64,000 bases of DNA, from NCBI GenBank assembly GCA_041941305.1, contig JBGTQJ010000002.1, forward strand, positions 248,001-312,000. Reading direction: 5' to 3'. Source of the stretch: JANSWP01 sp041941305. Lineage in GTDB: Bacteria > Bacteroidota > Bacteroidia > Chitinophagales > Saprospiraceae. Below the pieces are notes generated by a model. That model had not been told where the DNA came from. It ran no database searches and saw only the letters and a list, made by a program, of their open reading frames with translations. This document shows positions 22,867 through 31,626 of this stretch, one piece after another; the first letter of the stretch is position 1, and the number at the start of each line of letters is the position of its first letter. A program made the position numbers and the translations under genes.

Positions 22867-23863
22867 AAGCGATCTTTTTATTTCCAGAAAATCCTGTCCC
22901 TGTTGTGAGAATAGTGATTCAAACCTTCTCTTTTCAGCTAAGTTTAATGAAAAAATTTTTGAAAATTATTTTCAAAAAAGAAAGAAAGGAGAATTTTATG
23001 GAGGTGGTTGGATTGATTATGACACTATAAAAAACGGAAACTATATTTTAGTTGAATGCTCCAAGTGCAAATTGGTATACCAGAAATCTATTCCGGGCAA
23101 TTTCTTGATGAGTTGTATTTATGAAAAGTGGGTAAATCAGGAAATAAATCATAAATACAATTTAAAACATCACGGTATAGGACAGGCAACAAAAAACTTC
23201 AAAGAAATATTCACTTTAGTAAAATACTTTAAAAAACCACCTAATCAGCTTGATTTTTTAGACTTTGGTTTAGGTTGGGGAATCTGGGCAAAAATGGCTC
23301 AAAGTTTTGCGATTAATATTTCTGGTGTTGAGCTTTCAAAGTCCAAATTAGAAAATGCTCAAAAGCATAATATTAGAATTGTAGATTTTCAAACATTACC
23401 TACAATGAAGTTTGATTATATCAATACTGAGCAAGTATTCGAGCATATTGAAGATCCATATCAGACTTTGATGATTTTGAAAATGGCATTAAAGCCAGGA
23501 GGAATTATTAAGTTGAGTGTACCTCATGGGCAGGAGTTGAAGAAAAAATTAAACCAAATGAAAGTTAGTGGAAGATTTGATATGGAAAACATTCGAGAAG
23601 TTGCCCCTTTTCAACATATCAATTGTTTTAACCATGATTCTTTATTGTACCTGGCAAAACGGGCGGGGTTGAAACAAAAGATTCTTGGTTCAGTTGATGT
23701 TTCATATGTTAAACCAAAGGATGTAAAATTTCCTAATAAACTATTTTGGACTCAAACTAAAAGAATTATTAAACAAGGGCTGGAAGGAGTTAGGATATTA
23801 GGTGGTCATGACCCCTACAAAAAATTGAAAGGAGGGTGTTATTTATTTTTCACCAAACAATAA
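22847..23863 (+). CDS. SAM-dependent methyltransferase with N-terminal zinc-ribbon-like motif
   Basis: The 338-residue protein starts with C-P-C-C-E-N and C-S-K-C-K-L, a four-cysteine pattern like the small zinc finger that precedes sugar C- or O-methyltransferase domains. The class I methyltransferase core reads L-D-F-G-L-G-W-G-I-W-A-K-M-A, with the later motif F-D-Y-I-N-T-E-Q-V-F-E-H-I and L-K-P-G-G-I-I-K-L-S-V-P. The motif I glycines fit the SAM-binding loop. The substrate is not evident, but its coupling to the Wzt gene suggests action on the chain end or on a sugar of the polymer. Confidence 0.82.
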   Translation: MSSIMHESDLFISRKSCPCCENSDSNLLFSAKFNEKIFENYFQKRKKGEFYGGGWIDYDTIKNGNYILVECSKCKLVYQKSIPGNFLMSCIYEKWVNQEINHKYNLKHHGIGQATKNFKEIFTLVKYFKKPPNQLDFLDFGLGWGIWAKMAQSFAINISGVELSKSKLENAQKHNIRIVDFQTLPTMKFDYINTEQVFEHIEDPYQTLMILKMALKPGGIIKLSVPHGQELKKKLNQMKVSGRFDMENIREVAPFQHINCFNHDSLLYLAKRAGLKQKILGSVDVSYVKPKDVKFPNKLFWTQTKRIIKQGLEGVRILGGHDPYKKLKGGCYLFFTKQ

Positions 23864-23872
23864 AAAAGTATC

Positions 23873-24868
23873 ATGAATCTATCCGGAAAAAAAATCCTGG
23901 TCATAGGTGGCGCAGGTTTCATTGGCAGTGAGGTTGTTGCCGAATTGCTTAAAGAAGATATTGCCGAGGTCATCATCTATGACAATTTCACCAGAGGGAA
24001 AAAAGAGAACATAGCCACTTCTCTTAAAGACAGCCGTTGTACAATATTTCCCTATGGTGGCGATGTTCGGGAAGTAGACATTCTTGACAAGGCAGTTGAA
24101 GGGATGGACTATGTCATTCATTTGGCAGCAATGTGGTTGCTACATTGCAAGGATTTTCCTCGGACTGCCTTTGACGTTAACATTGCTGGTACTTATAATG
24201 TATTGGAAGCTTGCGTCAAACATAAGGTGAAAAAATTGATATATTCTTCCTCTGCCTCTGTTTATGGCAATGCGGTGGAAGTTCCAATGACGGAAGAACA
24301 TCCTTTTAATAACAAAAATTTTTATGGAGCTACCAAAATTGCAGGGGAGGCTATGTGTACTGCATTTAATGATCGTTATGATTTAAATGTAGTTGGATTG
24401 AGGTATATGAATGTTTACGGACCAGGGCAAGATCAGCATGCAGTATATAGTGGAGTGGTGCCAATAATGCTCAATAAAATAGATGCAGGCGAATCTCCTA
24501 CCATAAACGGAGACGGTAGTCAAGCCTATGATTTTATTTATGTGGAAGATGTGGCAAGATGTAATGTTCAAGCCATAAAGAGCGACGTGAGTTTTGGATT
24601 CTACAATGTTGGTACAGAAGTTCAAACTTCAATTAAAGAGTTGTGTGATACCATATTGAACTTAAAAGAGTCCAGCTTAAAAGTCACCTACCGTCCCTAT
24701 AGTGATGATGATGCCAGGGCTTTAGTTCAGAATAGAATTGGCTCTGCTGTAAAAGCCAGAGAAGAATTGGGATTTGAATATCTATACAATTTGGAGGAAG
24801 GGTTAACAAAACTCATACAATGGCGTGAAGAGACCCTTCATAAATCAAACCTACCAGAATATGCTTAA
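23873..24868 (+). CDS. NAD-dependent epimerase/dehydratase (extended SDR)
   Basis: A 331-residue Rossmann enzyme with I-G-G-A-G-F-I-G-S-E (residues 11-20), H-L-A-A-M-W-L-L-H-C, Y-S-S-S-A-S-V-Y-G, Y-G-A-T-K-I-A-G-E and R-Y-M-N-V-Y-G-P-G-Q. It acts on a nucleotide sugar; the family includes 4-epimerases and 4,6-dehydratases. The M-W-L-L-H-C segment in place of the usual A-Q-x-x-V is distinctive. It is followed by an aminotransferase whose start overlaps its stop by 8 bases. The pair probably makes one amino sugar, with this enzyme supplying the keto or epimerised substrate. Confidence 0.88.
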   Translation: MNLSGKKILVIGGAGFIGSEVVAELLKEDIAEVIIYDNFTRGKKENIATSLKDSRCTIFPYGGDVREVDILDKAVEGMDYVIHLAAMWLLHCKDFPRTAFDVNIAGTYNVLEACVKHKVKKLIYSSSASVYGNAVEVPMTEEHPFNNKNFYGATKIAGEAMCTAFNDRYDLNVVGLRYMNVYGPGQDQHAVYSGVVPIMLNKIDAGESPTINGDGSQAYDFIYVEDVARCNVQAIKSDVSFGFYNVGTEVQTSIKELCDTILNLKESSLKVTYRPYSDDDARALVQNRIGSAVKAREELGFEYLYNLEEGLTKLIQWREETLHKSNLPEYA

Positions 24869-26012
24869 GCTTGAAAAAAGAACCATTCAAATAGCACTTC
24901 CATGTACTGGTGAAGAAGAATGGCAGGCAGTACGAGAACCGCTCATGTCAGGTTGGCTGACACAAGGGCCCAAAGTAAAAGCTTTTGAAAAGCAGTTTGC
25001 GGAAAGGCATCAGGTCAAACATGCCTTGGCAACTACCAGTTGCACCACTGCATTGCATTTGGCTTTGGCAGCTCTTGATATCGGTCCTGGTGATGAAGTG
25101 CTCGTGCCTTCATTTACATGGGTAGCTACTGCAAATGCTGTTTTGTATTGTGGGGCAACTCCGGTATTTGTTGATATTGATTCAAGTACTTTTAACATTG
25201 ATCCAAAAGATATATCAAAACGAATAACAAAAAGAACAAAAGCGATTATTCCGGTTCATTTATTTGGGTTATGTGCCGACATGGATGCTATGAGGAAGGC
25301 AGCTCCAGGAATTTCGATTATTGAAGATGGGGCTTGTGCAGCAGGAGCGGCATACAAAGGAAAACCAGCAGGTGGATTGGGAGACTTTGGATGTTTTTCC
25401 TTTCATCCACGAAAATCTGTAACGACCGGAGAAGGAGGAATGATAACTACTAATAATGATGCATTGGCAGAAAAAGTAAATGTTCTAAGAAATCATGGAG
25501 CCTCTGTATCCGAGGAAGTTCGTCATCATGGCCCTAAACCATATTTACTTCCAGACTTTAATGTAATGGGTTTCAATTATAGAATGACGGATTTGCAAGG
25601 AGCTGTTGGGATAGTTCAATTAAAAAAATTAGATGGGTTCATTGATGAGCGAGCAAGATGGGCTCGGTTTTATGAAGAACAATTAAAAGATGTTGAATGG
25701 CTTCACACTCCGAAAGCACCCGTTGATTATAGACATGGGTGGCAATCTTATGCTTGTTTTATTGATGAATCGAAAGCTCCCTATAGCAGAAATGAAATAA
25801 TGGAATTTTTGCAGAAAGCAGGAATTAGTACCCGTCCTGGTACACATGCCATACACATGCTTGATTTTTATGCCCAAAAATTTGGTTTGTCACCGGAAGA
25901 TTATCCCGGGGCAAGGGCAGCCAATGATTATTCTATGTCTATTCCTCTTCACAATCGGATGGATGAAGAAGATTTTGAATATATAGTTGAGGTGATAAAA
26001 TCAATTGATTAA
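24861..26012 (+). CDS. DegT/DnrJ/EryC1 family sugar aminotransferase (perosamine synthase-like)
   Basis: A PLP aminotransferase of 383 residues from the ATG at 24861; an upstream in-frame ATG at 24825 lies inside the preceding gene and adds a non-family stretch. The motifs are S-C-T-T-A-L-H-L-A-L, P-S-F-T-W-V-A-T-A-N-A, V-H-L-F-G-L, I-I-E-D-G-A-C-A-A-G-A and H-P-R-K-S-V-T-T-G-E-G-G with the PLP lysine at K185. The W-L-T-Q-G-P-K-V-K motif near 32-40 fits the 4-amino sugar enzymes of the perosamine and bacillosamine group. It is coupled to the SDR upstream and to asnB downstream (gap 4 bases). Confidence 0.92.
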   Translation: MLKLEKRTIQIALPCTGEEEWQAVREPLMSGWLTQGPKVKAFEKQFAERHQVKHALATTSCTTALHLALAALDIGPGDEVLVPSFTWVATANAVLYCGATPVFVDIDSSTFNIDPKDISKRITKRTKAIIPVHLFGLCADMDAMRKAAPGISIIEDGACAAGAAYKGKPAGGLGDFGCFSFHPRKSVTTGEGGMITTNNDALAEKVNVLRNHGASVSEEVRHHGPKPYLLPDFNVMGFNYRMTDLQGAVGIVQLKKLDGFIDERARWARFYEEQLKDVEWLHTPKAPVDYRHGWQSYACFIDESKAPYSRNEIMEFLQKAGISTRPGTHAIHMLDFYAQKFGLSPEDYPGARAANDYSMSIPLHNRMDEEDFEYIVEVIKSID

Positions 26013-26016
26013 GTAA

Positions 26017-27915
26017 ATGTGTGGAATAGCAGGAGTTTTTAATTTAAACGGTGAGCCTGTTTCCTTGTCCCTTTTAAAGAGAGTCACCAAAAAATTAAGT
26101 CATAGAGGTCCAGATGACGAGGGGTACTTTACAAGTAAGAATATTGGTTTAGGGCATCGCCGTCTTTCCATTATTGACCCAAGCCCCAAAGGGCGTCAAC
26201 CAATGATGTCAAAAGATGGTGAATGGATCATCATATTCAATGGTTGTATTTATAATTTTCTTGAACTAAAATTGGAGTTGAAAACACGTGGTCACCAGTT
26301 TATTTCTAAAACAGATACAGAAGTGATAGTTGAAGGGCTCGCACAATATGGACCCGAATATTTTGAACGATTAGACGGAATGTTTGCTATTGCTGCCTGG
26401 AACATAAAAAAGCAAACTCTTTATTTAAGTAGAGATAGATTTGGAATAAAACCAGTTTATTACTGGTTTAACGGAAAGACCTTAATATTTGCTTCAGAAA
26501 TAAAATCAATTGTCAACCATCCGGATTATTCCATAAAAATAAATGAAGAAGCTTTAAATGAATACTTTACTTTTCAAAATTTGTTTAGGTACCATACTTT
26601 ATTTAAAGGCATAACAATGCTCCCTCCTGCAAATACAGTCACAATAAACAAGAATACAAAGTTTATAAAACACCATTCCTGGTGGGATTACGATTTCAGC
26701 CAGCCCGATGAAAAAATGACATTTCCGGATGCAAAAGAGGAAACCAAACGCTTATTTAGGGAAGCTGTAACAAGGCAAATGGTAGCAGACGTACCAGTTG
26801 GATCTTATCTGTCGGGAGGCATGGATTCCGGTTCAGTAACTGCGATTGCTTCTAGTCATGTTCCGAGGCTTACTACATTTACTTGTGGTTTTGATATGTC
26901 TTCTGTTACAGGTGTGGAATCCAATTATGATGAACGTCGGGATGCAGAATTGATGGCAAATTATTTTAAGACAGAACATTATGAACAAGTCATCAATGCC
27001 GGAGATTTAAGCTGGTCTTTGCCACGGGTGGTGTGGCATTTGGAAGATTTGCGTGTAGGAATGAGTTACCCCAACTATTATATCAGTCGGTTGGCTTCAA
27101 AATTTGTAAAAGTATGTTTACAAGGAACAGGGGGAGATGAATTGTTTGGTGGGTATCCGTGGAGATATTATCGAGTCTTTGACTCGTTAAATCAACAAGA
27201 GTTTTTCGATAATTATTATGGTTTTTGGCAGAGAATGGTGCCAGACGATGATAAGCAACAATTGTTTAGAGATGATATTTTCAAAAAGATAAATATCGAT
27301 CAGCCACGAAAAGTTTTTGAAAGAGTATTTACATTTAACGATAAACTTCGCTATAAGTCTCCTGAAAACCATATTCAAAATAGCCTTTATTTTGAGATCA
27401 AAACATTTTTGCCAGGACTACTGCTTGTAGGGGATAAACTTTCTATGGCAAATGGATTAGAAGAAAGGTTCCCATTTTTGGATAATGAGCTTGTAAACTT
27501 CTCTCAAAAAATACCAGTACGCCATAAATTGGGAAATCTACAAAACGAAATAAGGCAAATTGATGAAAACCGGTTAAAGAAAAAATTAGCTTATAGAGAA
27601 TATCGAGACGGGAAAAATGTATTGCGAAAGGCGATGGCAGAGCTTATCCCTGAAAAAATCATAAATCGTAAAAAACAGGGGTTTTCTGCTCCTGATGAGT
27701 CCTGGTATAGAGGTGAAAACGCCAATTATGTTAGAGAATTGTTATTGAATAAAAGAACAGTGTCTTCAGAATTTATTAATCCTGAATATGTTCGTAAAAT
27801 TATTGAGGAACATTCCAAAAAACAGATAAATCATAGGTTATTGATTTGGTCATTTTTGTGTTTTGAGTGGTGGTGTAGGTTGTTTTTAAATAATGAAGAA
27901 ATACCTTTTTCTTAA
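26017..27915 (+). CDS. asnB: Glutamine-hydrolysing asparagine synthase family amidotransferase (copy 1)
   Basis: The 632-residue enzyme has an N-terminal class II glutaminase domain (catalytic C2 in M-C-G-I-A-G, then S-H-R-G-P-D-D-E-G, N-G-C-I-Y-N and D-T-E-V) and an ATP-pyrophosphatase synthetase domain (S-G-G-M-D-S-G near 265, then G-T-G-G-D-E-L-F-G-G-Y). It activates a carboxylate as the acyl-AMP and amidates it. In polysaccharide loci such enzymes (for example WbpS and WbtH) are thought to amidate uronic acids. Four of its relatives lie in the same cluster, so asparagine production is unlikely to be its job. It overlaps the next gene by 23 bases, suggesting shared function. Confidence 0.92.
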   Translation: MCGIAGVFNLNGEPVSLSLLKRVTKKLSHRGPDDEGYFTSKNIGLGHRRLSIIDPSPKGRQPMMSKDGEWIIIFNGCIYNFLELKLELKTRGHQFISKTDTEVIVEGLAQYGPEYFERLDGMFAIAAWNIKKQTLYLSRDRFGIKPVYYWFNGKTLIFASEIKSIVNHPDYSIKINEEALNEYFTFQNLFRYHTLFKGITMLPPANTVTINKNTKFIKHHSWWDYDFSQPDEKMTFPDAKEETKRLFREAVTRQMVADVPVGSYLSGGMDSGSVTAIASSHVPRLTTFTCGFDMSSVTGVESNYDERRDAELMANYFKTEHYEQVINAGDLSWSLPRVVWHLEDLRVGMSYPNYYISRLASKFVKVCLQGTGGDELFGGYPWRYYRVFDSLNQQEFFDNYYGFWQRMVPDDDKQQLFRDDIFKKINIDQPRKVFERVFTFNDKLRYKSPENHIQNSLYFEIKTFLPGLLLVGDKLSMANGLEERFPFLDNELVNFSQKIPVRHKLGNLQNEIRQIDENRLKKKLAYREYRDGKNVLRKAMAELIPEKIINRKKQGFSAPDESWYRGENANYVRELLLNKRTVSSEFINPEYVRKIIEEHSKKQINHRLLIWSFLCFEWWCRLFLNNEEIPFS

Positions 27916-28930
27916 AAATGATTTAGTGAATATTTATAGAGCAAAACGGGTCATTGAAGAAATCATAAAGGGACTTAAACTCGATTTAAAGGGCTTGACA
28001 ATACTCACCGAAGTAGGCAGCAATTTATTTGCATTAACTCCAATTATTTGTGCTATTGCCGGAGCAAAAACCATTTATGCCTGGACTAGAGATTCCAGGT
28101 TTGGTGCTGGAATTGATAATGTTAAACAATGCCGGAGTATCCAGCAGGAGATGAATCTTCAAAATATAGATATTCAGTTTGCAATAAATGAAAGACCGAA
28201 TAAACATATTCAAGAGGCTCATATAATTACTAATCTTGGCTTTGTACGTCCTTTAGATAATTTTTTTTTACAAAATGTAAACCCTCGAAAAACGGTGATC
28301 TCATTGATGTGTGAAGCATGGGAATTGCGAAAAAGCGATATAGATATAGATTATTGTAAACAAAACAATATTTCAGTTGCTGGGACATGGGAGGATCATC
28401 CTTCCCTTGAAGTATTTCAATCTACTGGAAAATTGGCAGTAAAGATGGCTTTGGAGGCTGGATATGAAGTTTATCAGAATAACATACTAATTTGGTCAAA
28501 TGACAGTTTTGGAAAAGTAGCTTACAGAGCTTTTCTTGATTTTGGCGCCAATCGGGTTATGATGACGACTTCTACTGAAGTTCTAATGAAAAACCTAGCC
28601 AAATTGGATTTTATATATGTTTGTGACTATGATGAAGAAAGAGCATTTTTTTCAAATAAAAAAGGTGAAGGTATCTGGGAATTAGCGGATCTTAAAAAAA
28701 TAAATCCAAGTATTGGTATTGTCCATTTGTATGGGAGTGTTGATGTTAATTTTCTTTCCAAGAATCATATTACTGTTTTTCCTGAAATCAATGGCAAACC
28801 AAAGGTTATGACAAAAACCTTGGCTCATTTAGGGCTTGTTCCACTTATTCGACTTCATGCTGGAGGTTTAAGTGTAGGACAAATGATGCTGGAAAAACAA
28901 GAAAGTAATTTAATACAAACTATTTGTTGA
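27893..28930 (+). CDS. Rossmann-like protein of unknown family
   Basis: I do not recognise this 345-residue protein. It is predicted to be cytosolic. The first half reads I-L-T-E-V-G-S-N-L-F-A-L-T-P-I-I-C-A-I-A-G-A-K-T and ends with T-N-L-G-F-V-R-P-L-D. A central W-E-D-H-P-S-L-E-V-F-Q-S-T-G-K-L-A-V-K-M-A-L-E-A-G-Y segment is followed by I-L-I-W-S-N-D-S-F-G-K-V-A-Y-R-A-F. The alternation of strands and helices recalls NAD-binding dehydrogenases such as 2-hydroxyacid dehydrogenases or S-adenosylhomocysteine hydrolase, but without a G-x-G-x-x-G signature. It overlaps asnB and precedes an ATP-grasp ligase, so it probably modifies the same precursor. Confidence 0.7.
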   Translation: MKKYLFLKNDLVNIYRAKRVIEEIIKGLKLDLKGLTILTEVGSNLFALTPIICAIAGAKTIYAWTRDSRFGAGIDNVKQCRSIQQEMNLQNIDIQFAINERPNKHIQEAHIITNLGFVRPLDNFFLQNVNPRKTVISLMCEAWELRKSDIDIDYCKQNNISVAGTWEDHPSLEVFQSTGKLAVKMALEAGYEVYQNNILIWSNDSFGKVAYRAFLDFGANRVMMTTSTEVLMKNLAKLDFIYVCDYDEERAFFSNKKGEGIWELADLKKINPSIGIVHLYGSVDVNFLSKNHITVFPEINGKPKVMTKTLAHLGLVPLIRLHAGGLSVGQMMLEKQESNLIQTIC

Positions 28931-28949
28931 TTTTAATAATCATTACCAA

Positions 28950-30026
28950 ATGAAGAAAATTTTAATAACTGGAGTAGGCGGCGGAGGCTCCAATAATTTA
29001 ATCGAAAGTATCCGTCAAAGTAATCTGGACTTGACTCAATATTCTATTATTGGGAGTAACATAAGTAAAGACATTTTAGCAAAATCTCCTCTAGAAGAAA
29101 ACTACATTTTGCCAGTAGCCACAGATGAAAAGTATGAACAGACAATAATTGAATTTGTAAGAGATAAAGAAATTGACTTAATCATTCCCAACAATGATAG
29201 AGAAGTTGGCAAAATATCTGAAATACGAGAGAAACTTGATTGTATAGTTTTTCTTCCTGATAAAGAAACGATTATTAATTGTCAGGATAAGCATAAGATG
29301 TACCTCAAACTTCAACAAGCAGGTATTCCAATGGCAGAAAGTTATGAATTAAATTCCTTTAAAGATATTGATAGTGCTATGGAGAAAATTGGGGGAGACC
29401 GTTTTTGGGTACGGCCAAAAAGAGGATCGGGCTCGAAAGGTGCTACATGGGTGCAAAATGCAAAACAAGCAAAGGATTGGATTCAACTTTGGATAGATTT
29501 AAGAGGGTACCAATTGACTAATTTCACTATTTCTGAATTTCTTCCAGGTAAAGATTACTGTTTTCAAAGTGTTTGGAAAGATGGGAAAATGGTAGTTGGG
29601 AAAAAATGTGAACGATTATCTTATTTTTTTGGAGTCAATAGATTGAGTGGAATGTCAAGTACTCCTGCCGTCGCTCGAACAGTTAGGGATGATAAGGCTT
29701 TAGATACCATAATGCAAACGGTTAAGTCCTTAACTGCTAATCCACATGGAAATTTCAACTTTGATTTAAAAGGGCGAAAAGATGGTACGATGTGCATTAC
29801 GGAATGCAATGTAGGGCGTTTTTGTATGATAACTCCCATTTTTGATAGGACGGGAAAACACAGTACCGTAGAAATGTATATACGTTCTGCTTTTGATGAT
29901 AATTCTATAAAAATTAGTAATCCGATAGATATTGAGGAAGATTATTATTTATTGAGAGAATTGGATACTCTTCCCACTATTATTCACAAAGACAAAATGG
30001 AAAGGTTCCCAATAAACCTTTCTTGA
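28950..30026 (+). CDS. ATP-grasp ligase-like protein
   Basis: The 358-residue protein has the three-part ATP-grasp layout: a pre-ATP-grasp fold starting K-K-I-L-I-T-G-V-G-G-G-G-S-N-N, a central ATP-binding region (K-M-Y-L-K-L-Q-Q-A-G-I-P-M-A-E-S-Y, then R-P-K-R-G-S-G-S-K-G-A) and a C-terminal catalytic part with N-F-N-F-D-L-K and I-T-E-C-N-V-G-R-F. It resembles carbamoyl-phosphate synthase large-subunit and PylC-type proteins. Enzymes of this fold join a carboxylate to an amine through an acyl phosphate, so formation of an amide or peptide bond on a sugar is plausible. Neighbours are the unknown Rossmann protein and a flavodoxin-like fusion. Confidence 0.82.
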   Translation: MKKILITGVGGGGSNNLIESIRQSNLDLTQYSIIGSNISKDILAKSPLEENYILPVATDEKYEQTIIEFVRDKEIDLIIPNNDREVGKISEIREKLDCIVFLPDKETIINCQDKHKMYLKLQQAGIPMAESYELNSFKDIDSAMEKIGGDRFWVRPKRGSGSKGATWVQNAKQAKDWIQLWIDLRGYQLTNFTISEFLPGKDYCFQSVWKDGKMVVGKKCERLSYFFGVNRLSGMSSTPAVARTVRDDKALDTIMQTVKSLTANPHGNFNFDLKGRKDGTMCITECNVGRFCMITPIFDRTGKHSTVEMYIRSAFDDNSIKISNPIDIEEDYYLLRELDTLPTIIHKDKMERFPINLS

Positions 30027-30084
30027 GGAGATCAGGAAACCTAAATTAAGTATAACAGTTTAATTTCGGTTTTCTTAAAAAACA

Positions 30085-31626
30085 ATGCATATGAATGTCC
30101 CATGTAAAATATTAGGCATTTCTGCTAGTCTTCGTAATGCAAGGAGAGGACGAGGAAATAAAACATTAATAACTGATCTAAATTCTATTTCGAGTAAAAG
30201 TGAATTGATAGCCTATCTCGAAAGTCAAGCAAAAATTCACCTTCAAAATTTTGTTGATGCAGGAAGAAAAGAAAACCTTCCATTTGATCAGATGTATAAG
30301 AAATTAAAACGATTAAAAGGCGATCGGGGGTTGAGCAATTCTGAAGTAGCCCTGGCTTCTGCATTATGGTCATCGAAAGAATTGGGTGCAGAAATAAGTC
30401 ATTTGTCGCTTTCAGAATATTTCACTGAAACTTCTGAGGAAAAAAATATAGAAGAACTAAAAGAAAAGCTTTTGGATGCAGATGGGCTTTTATTGGCTTC
30501 ACCAGTTTACTTTGGAGATAGGGGGTCATTGAGTCAATCTTTTATAAACCTATTGAGAAATGATAAAGACCTTGGAAAAAAAATGCAAGGCAAAATATAT
30601 GCTGGTGTAACTGTTGGAGCAAAAAGAAATGGCGGACAAGAAACAGCTTTGATCTATCAGTTATTAGATATGATTAACTGTGATTTTTTTGGAGTTGGAA
30701 ATGATTCCGAAACTACTTCTCAATATGGAGGAACAGGTTATGCCGGGGATATAGGTAGCATGGCAAAAGACACTTATGGGCTGGATACAGCAATGGGAAC
30801 AGGAAGAAGGATTACTCGGGTTACGAGTATGATGAAGGGAATAGATGAGATTAAATTAAAAGGAAAACACAAAATTGTCTTTTGGATTCTTCAAGATCGT
30901 GACAATTATGCACGAGACTATATACAAAACTTGGTAAATATTCATAGAGATAATCTAGAAGCAGAAATAATTGATATAGCTAATCAAAATATAATCAGAT
31001 GTATTGCATGTGATTTTTGCCCGACTCATATAGATGTAGATGAGGAATATCGATGTATTATCAAGGCCAATAGAGACAATATGAGTGATTTGCATAACCT
31101 ATTTCTAAATGCAGATGCAATTGTCCCAGTGGCTTTTAGCCCAATTGATAGACGGGGATTAGAAACTAATTACCAAAGATTTATAGAGCGAACCAGATAT
31201 CTTAGAAGGGGAGATTATGTTTTTAGTGACCTTTTAACCGCGCCAATTGTAATAGATGAAATAGGTGCTAATGAAAATCTCCATATCAGAATGATGACCT
31301 CGATGATTCGTCATCACACTATTTTGTCAAAACCAATAATAAGTTATCAATCAAAGGGCAAAGAATTAAATACAGAACAAGTTTTAGAGCAATTCTCTTC
31401 ATTTAATCAGCAAGTAAGAAAAGTAGTTATTGGTAAGCTTTTGGCATATTCTTCAGATGTTAACCATTTGAAATATAAACCAGTAGGATATGTTTTAAGT
31501 GCAGCCAAGGATAAAGAAGACGAAAAATTACTTAAAAGAGCTACAATGATTCAAAAAAGAATTGCTATAACTGCCAAAATGGCCAAAGAACGTTTAAATA
31601 TTCCCAGTGAAATCAGGTCTCATTAA
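30085..31626 (+). CDS. Tandem flavodoxin-like/NADPH-dependent FMN reductase fusion
   Basis: The 513-residue protein appears to hold two flavodoxin-fold domains. The first (about 8-230) has I-L-G-I-S-A-S-L-R-N-A-R-R-G-R-G-N and A-D-G-L-L-L-A-S-P-V-Y-F-G-D, matching FMN reductases of the iron-sulfur flavoprotein type. The second (about 262-490) has V-F-W-I-L-Q-D-R-D-N-Y-A-R-D and a four-cysteine motif C-I-A-C-D-F-C and a later C (about 306-327) like the cluster motif of iron-sulfur flavoproteins. Fusion of two such domains is unusual. A redox step on the product of the neighbouring ATP-grasp ligase is inferred. The GTG of the next gene overlaps its end by 20 bases. Confidence 0.8.
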   Translation: MHMNVPCKILGISASLRNARRGRGNKTLITDLNSISSKSELIAYLESQAKIHLQNFVDAGRKENLPFDQMYKKLKRLKGDRGLSNSEVALASALWSSKELGAEISHLSLSEYFTETSEEKNIEELKEKLLDADGLLLASPVYFGDRGSLSQSFINLLRNDKDLGKKMQGKIYAGVTVGAKRNGGQETALIYQLLDMINCDFFGVGNDSETTSQYGGTGYAGDIGSMAKDTYGLDTAMGTGRRITRVTSMMKGIDEIKLKGKHKIVFWILQDRDNYARDYIQNLVNIHRDNLEAEIIDIANQNIIRCIACDFCPTHIDVDEEYRCIIKANRDNMSDLHNLFLNADAIVPVAFSPIDRRGLETNYQRFIERTRYLRRGDYVFSDLLTAPIVIDEIGANENLHIRMMTSMIRHHTILSKPIISYQSKGKELNTEQVLEQFSSFNQQVRKVVIGKLLAYSSDVNHLKYKPVGYVLSAAKDKEDEKLLKRATMIQKRIAITAKMAKERLNIPSEIRSH

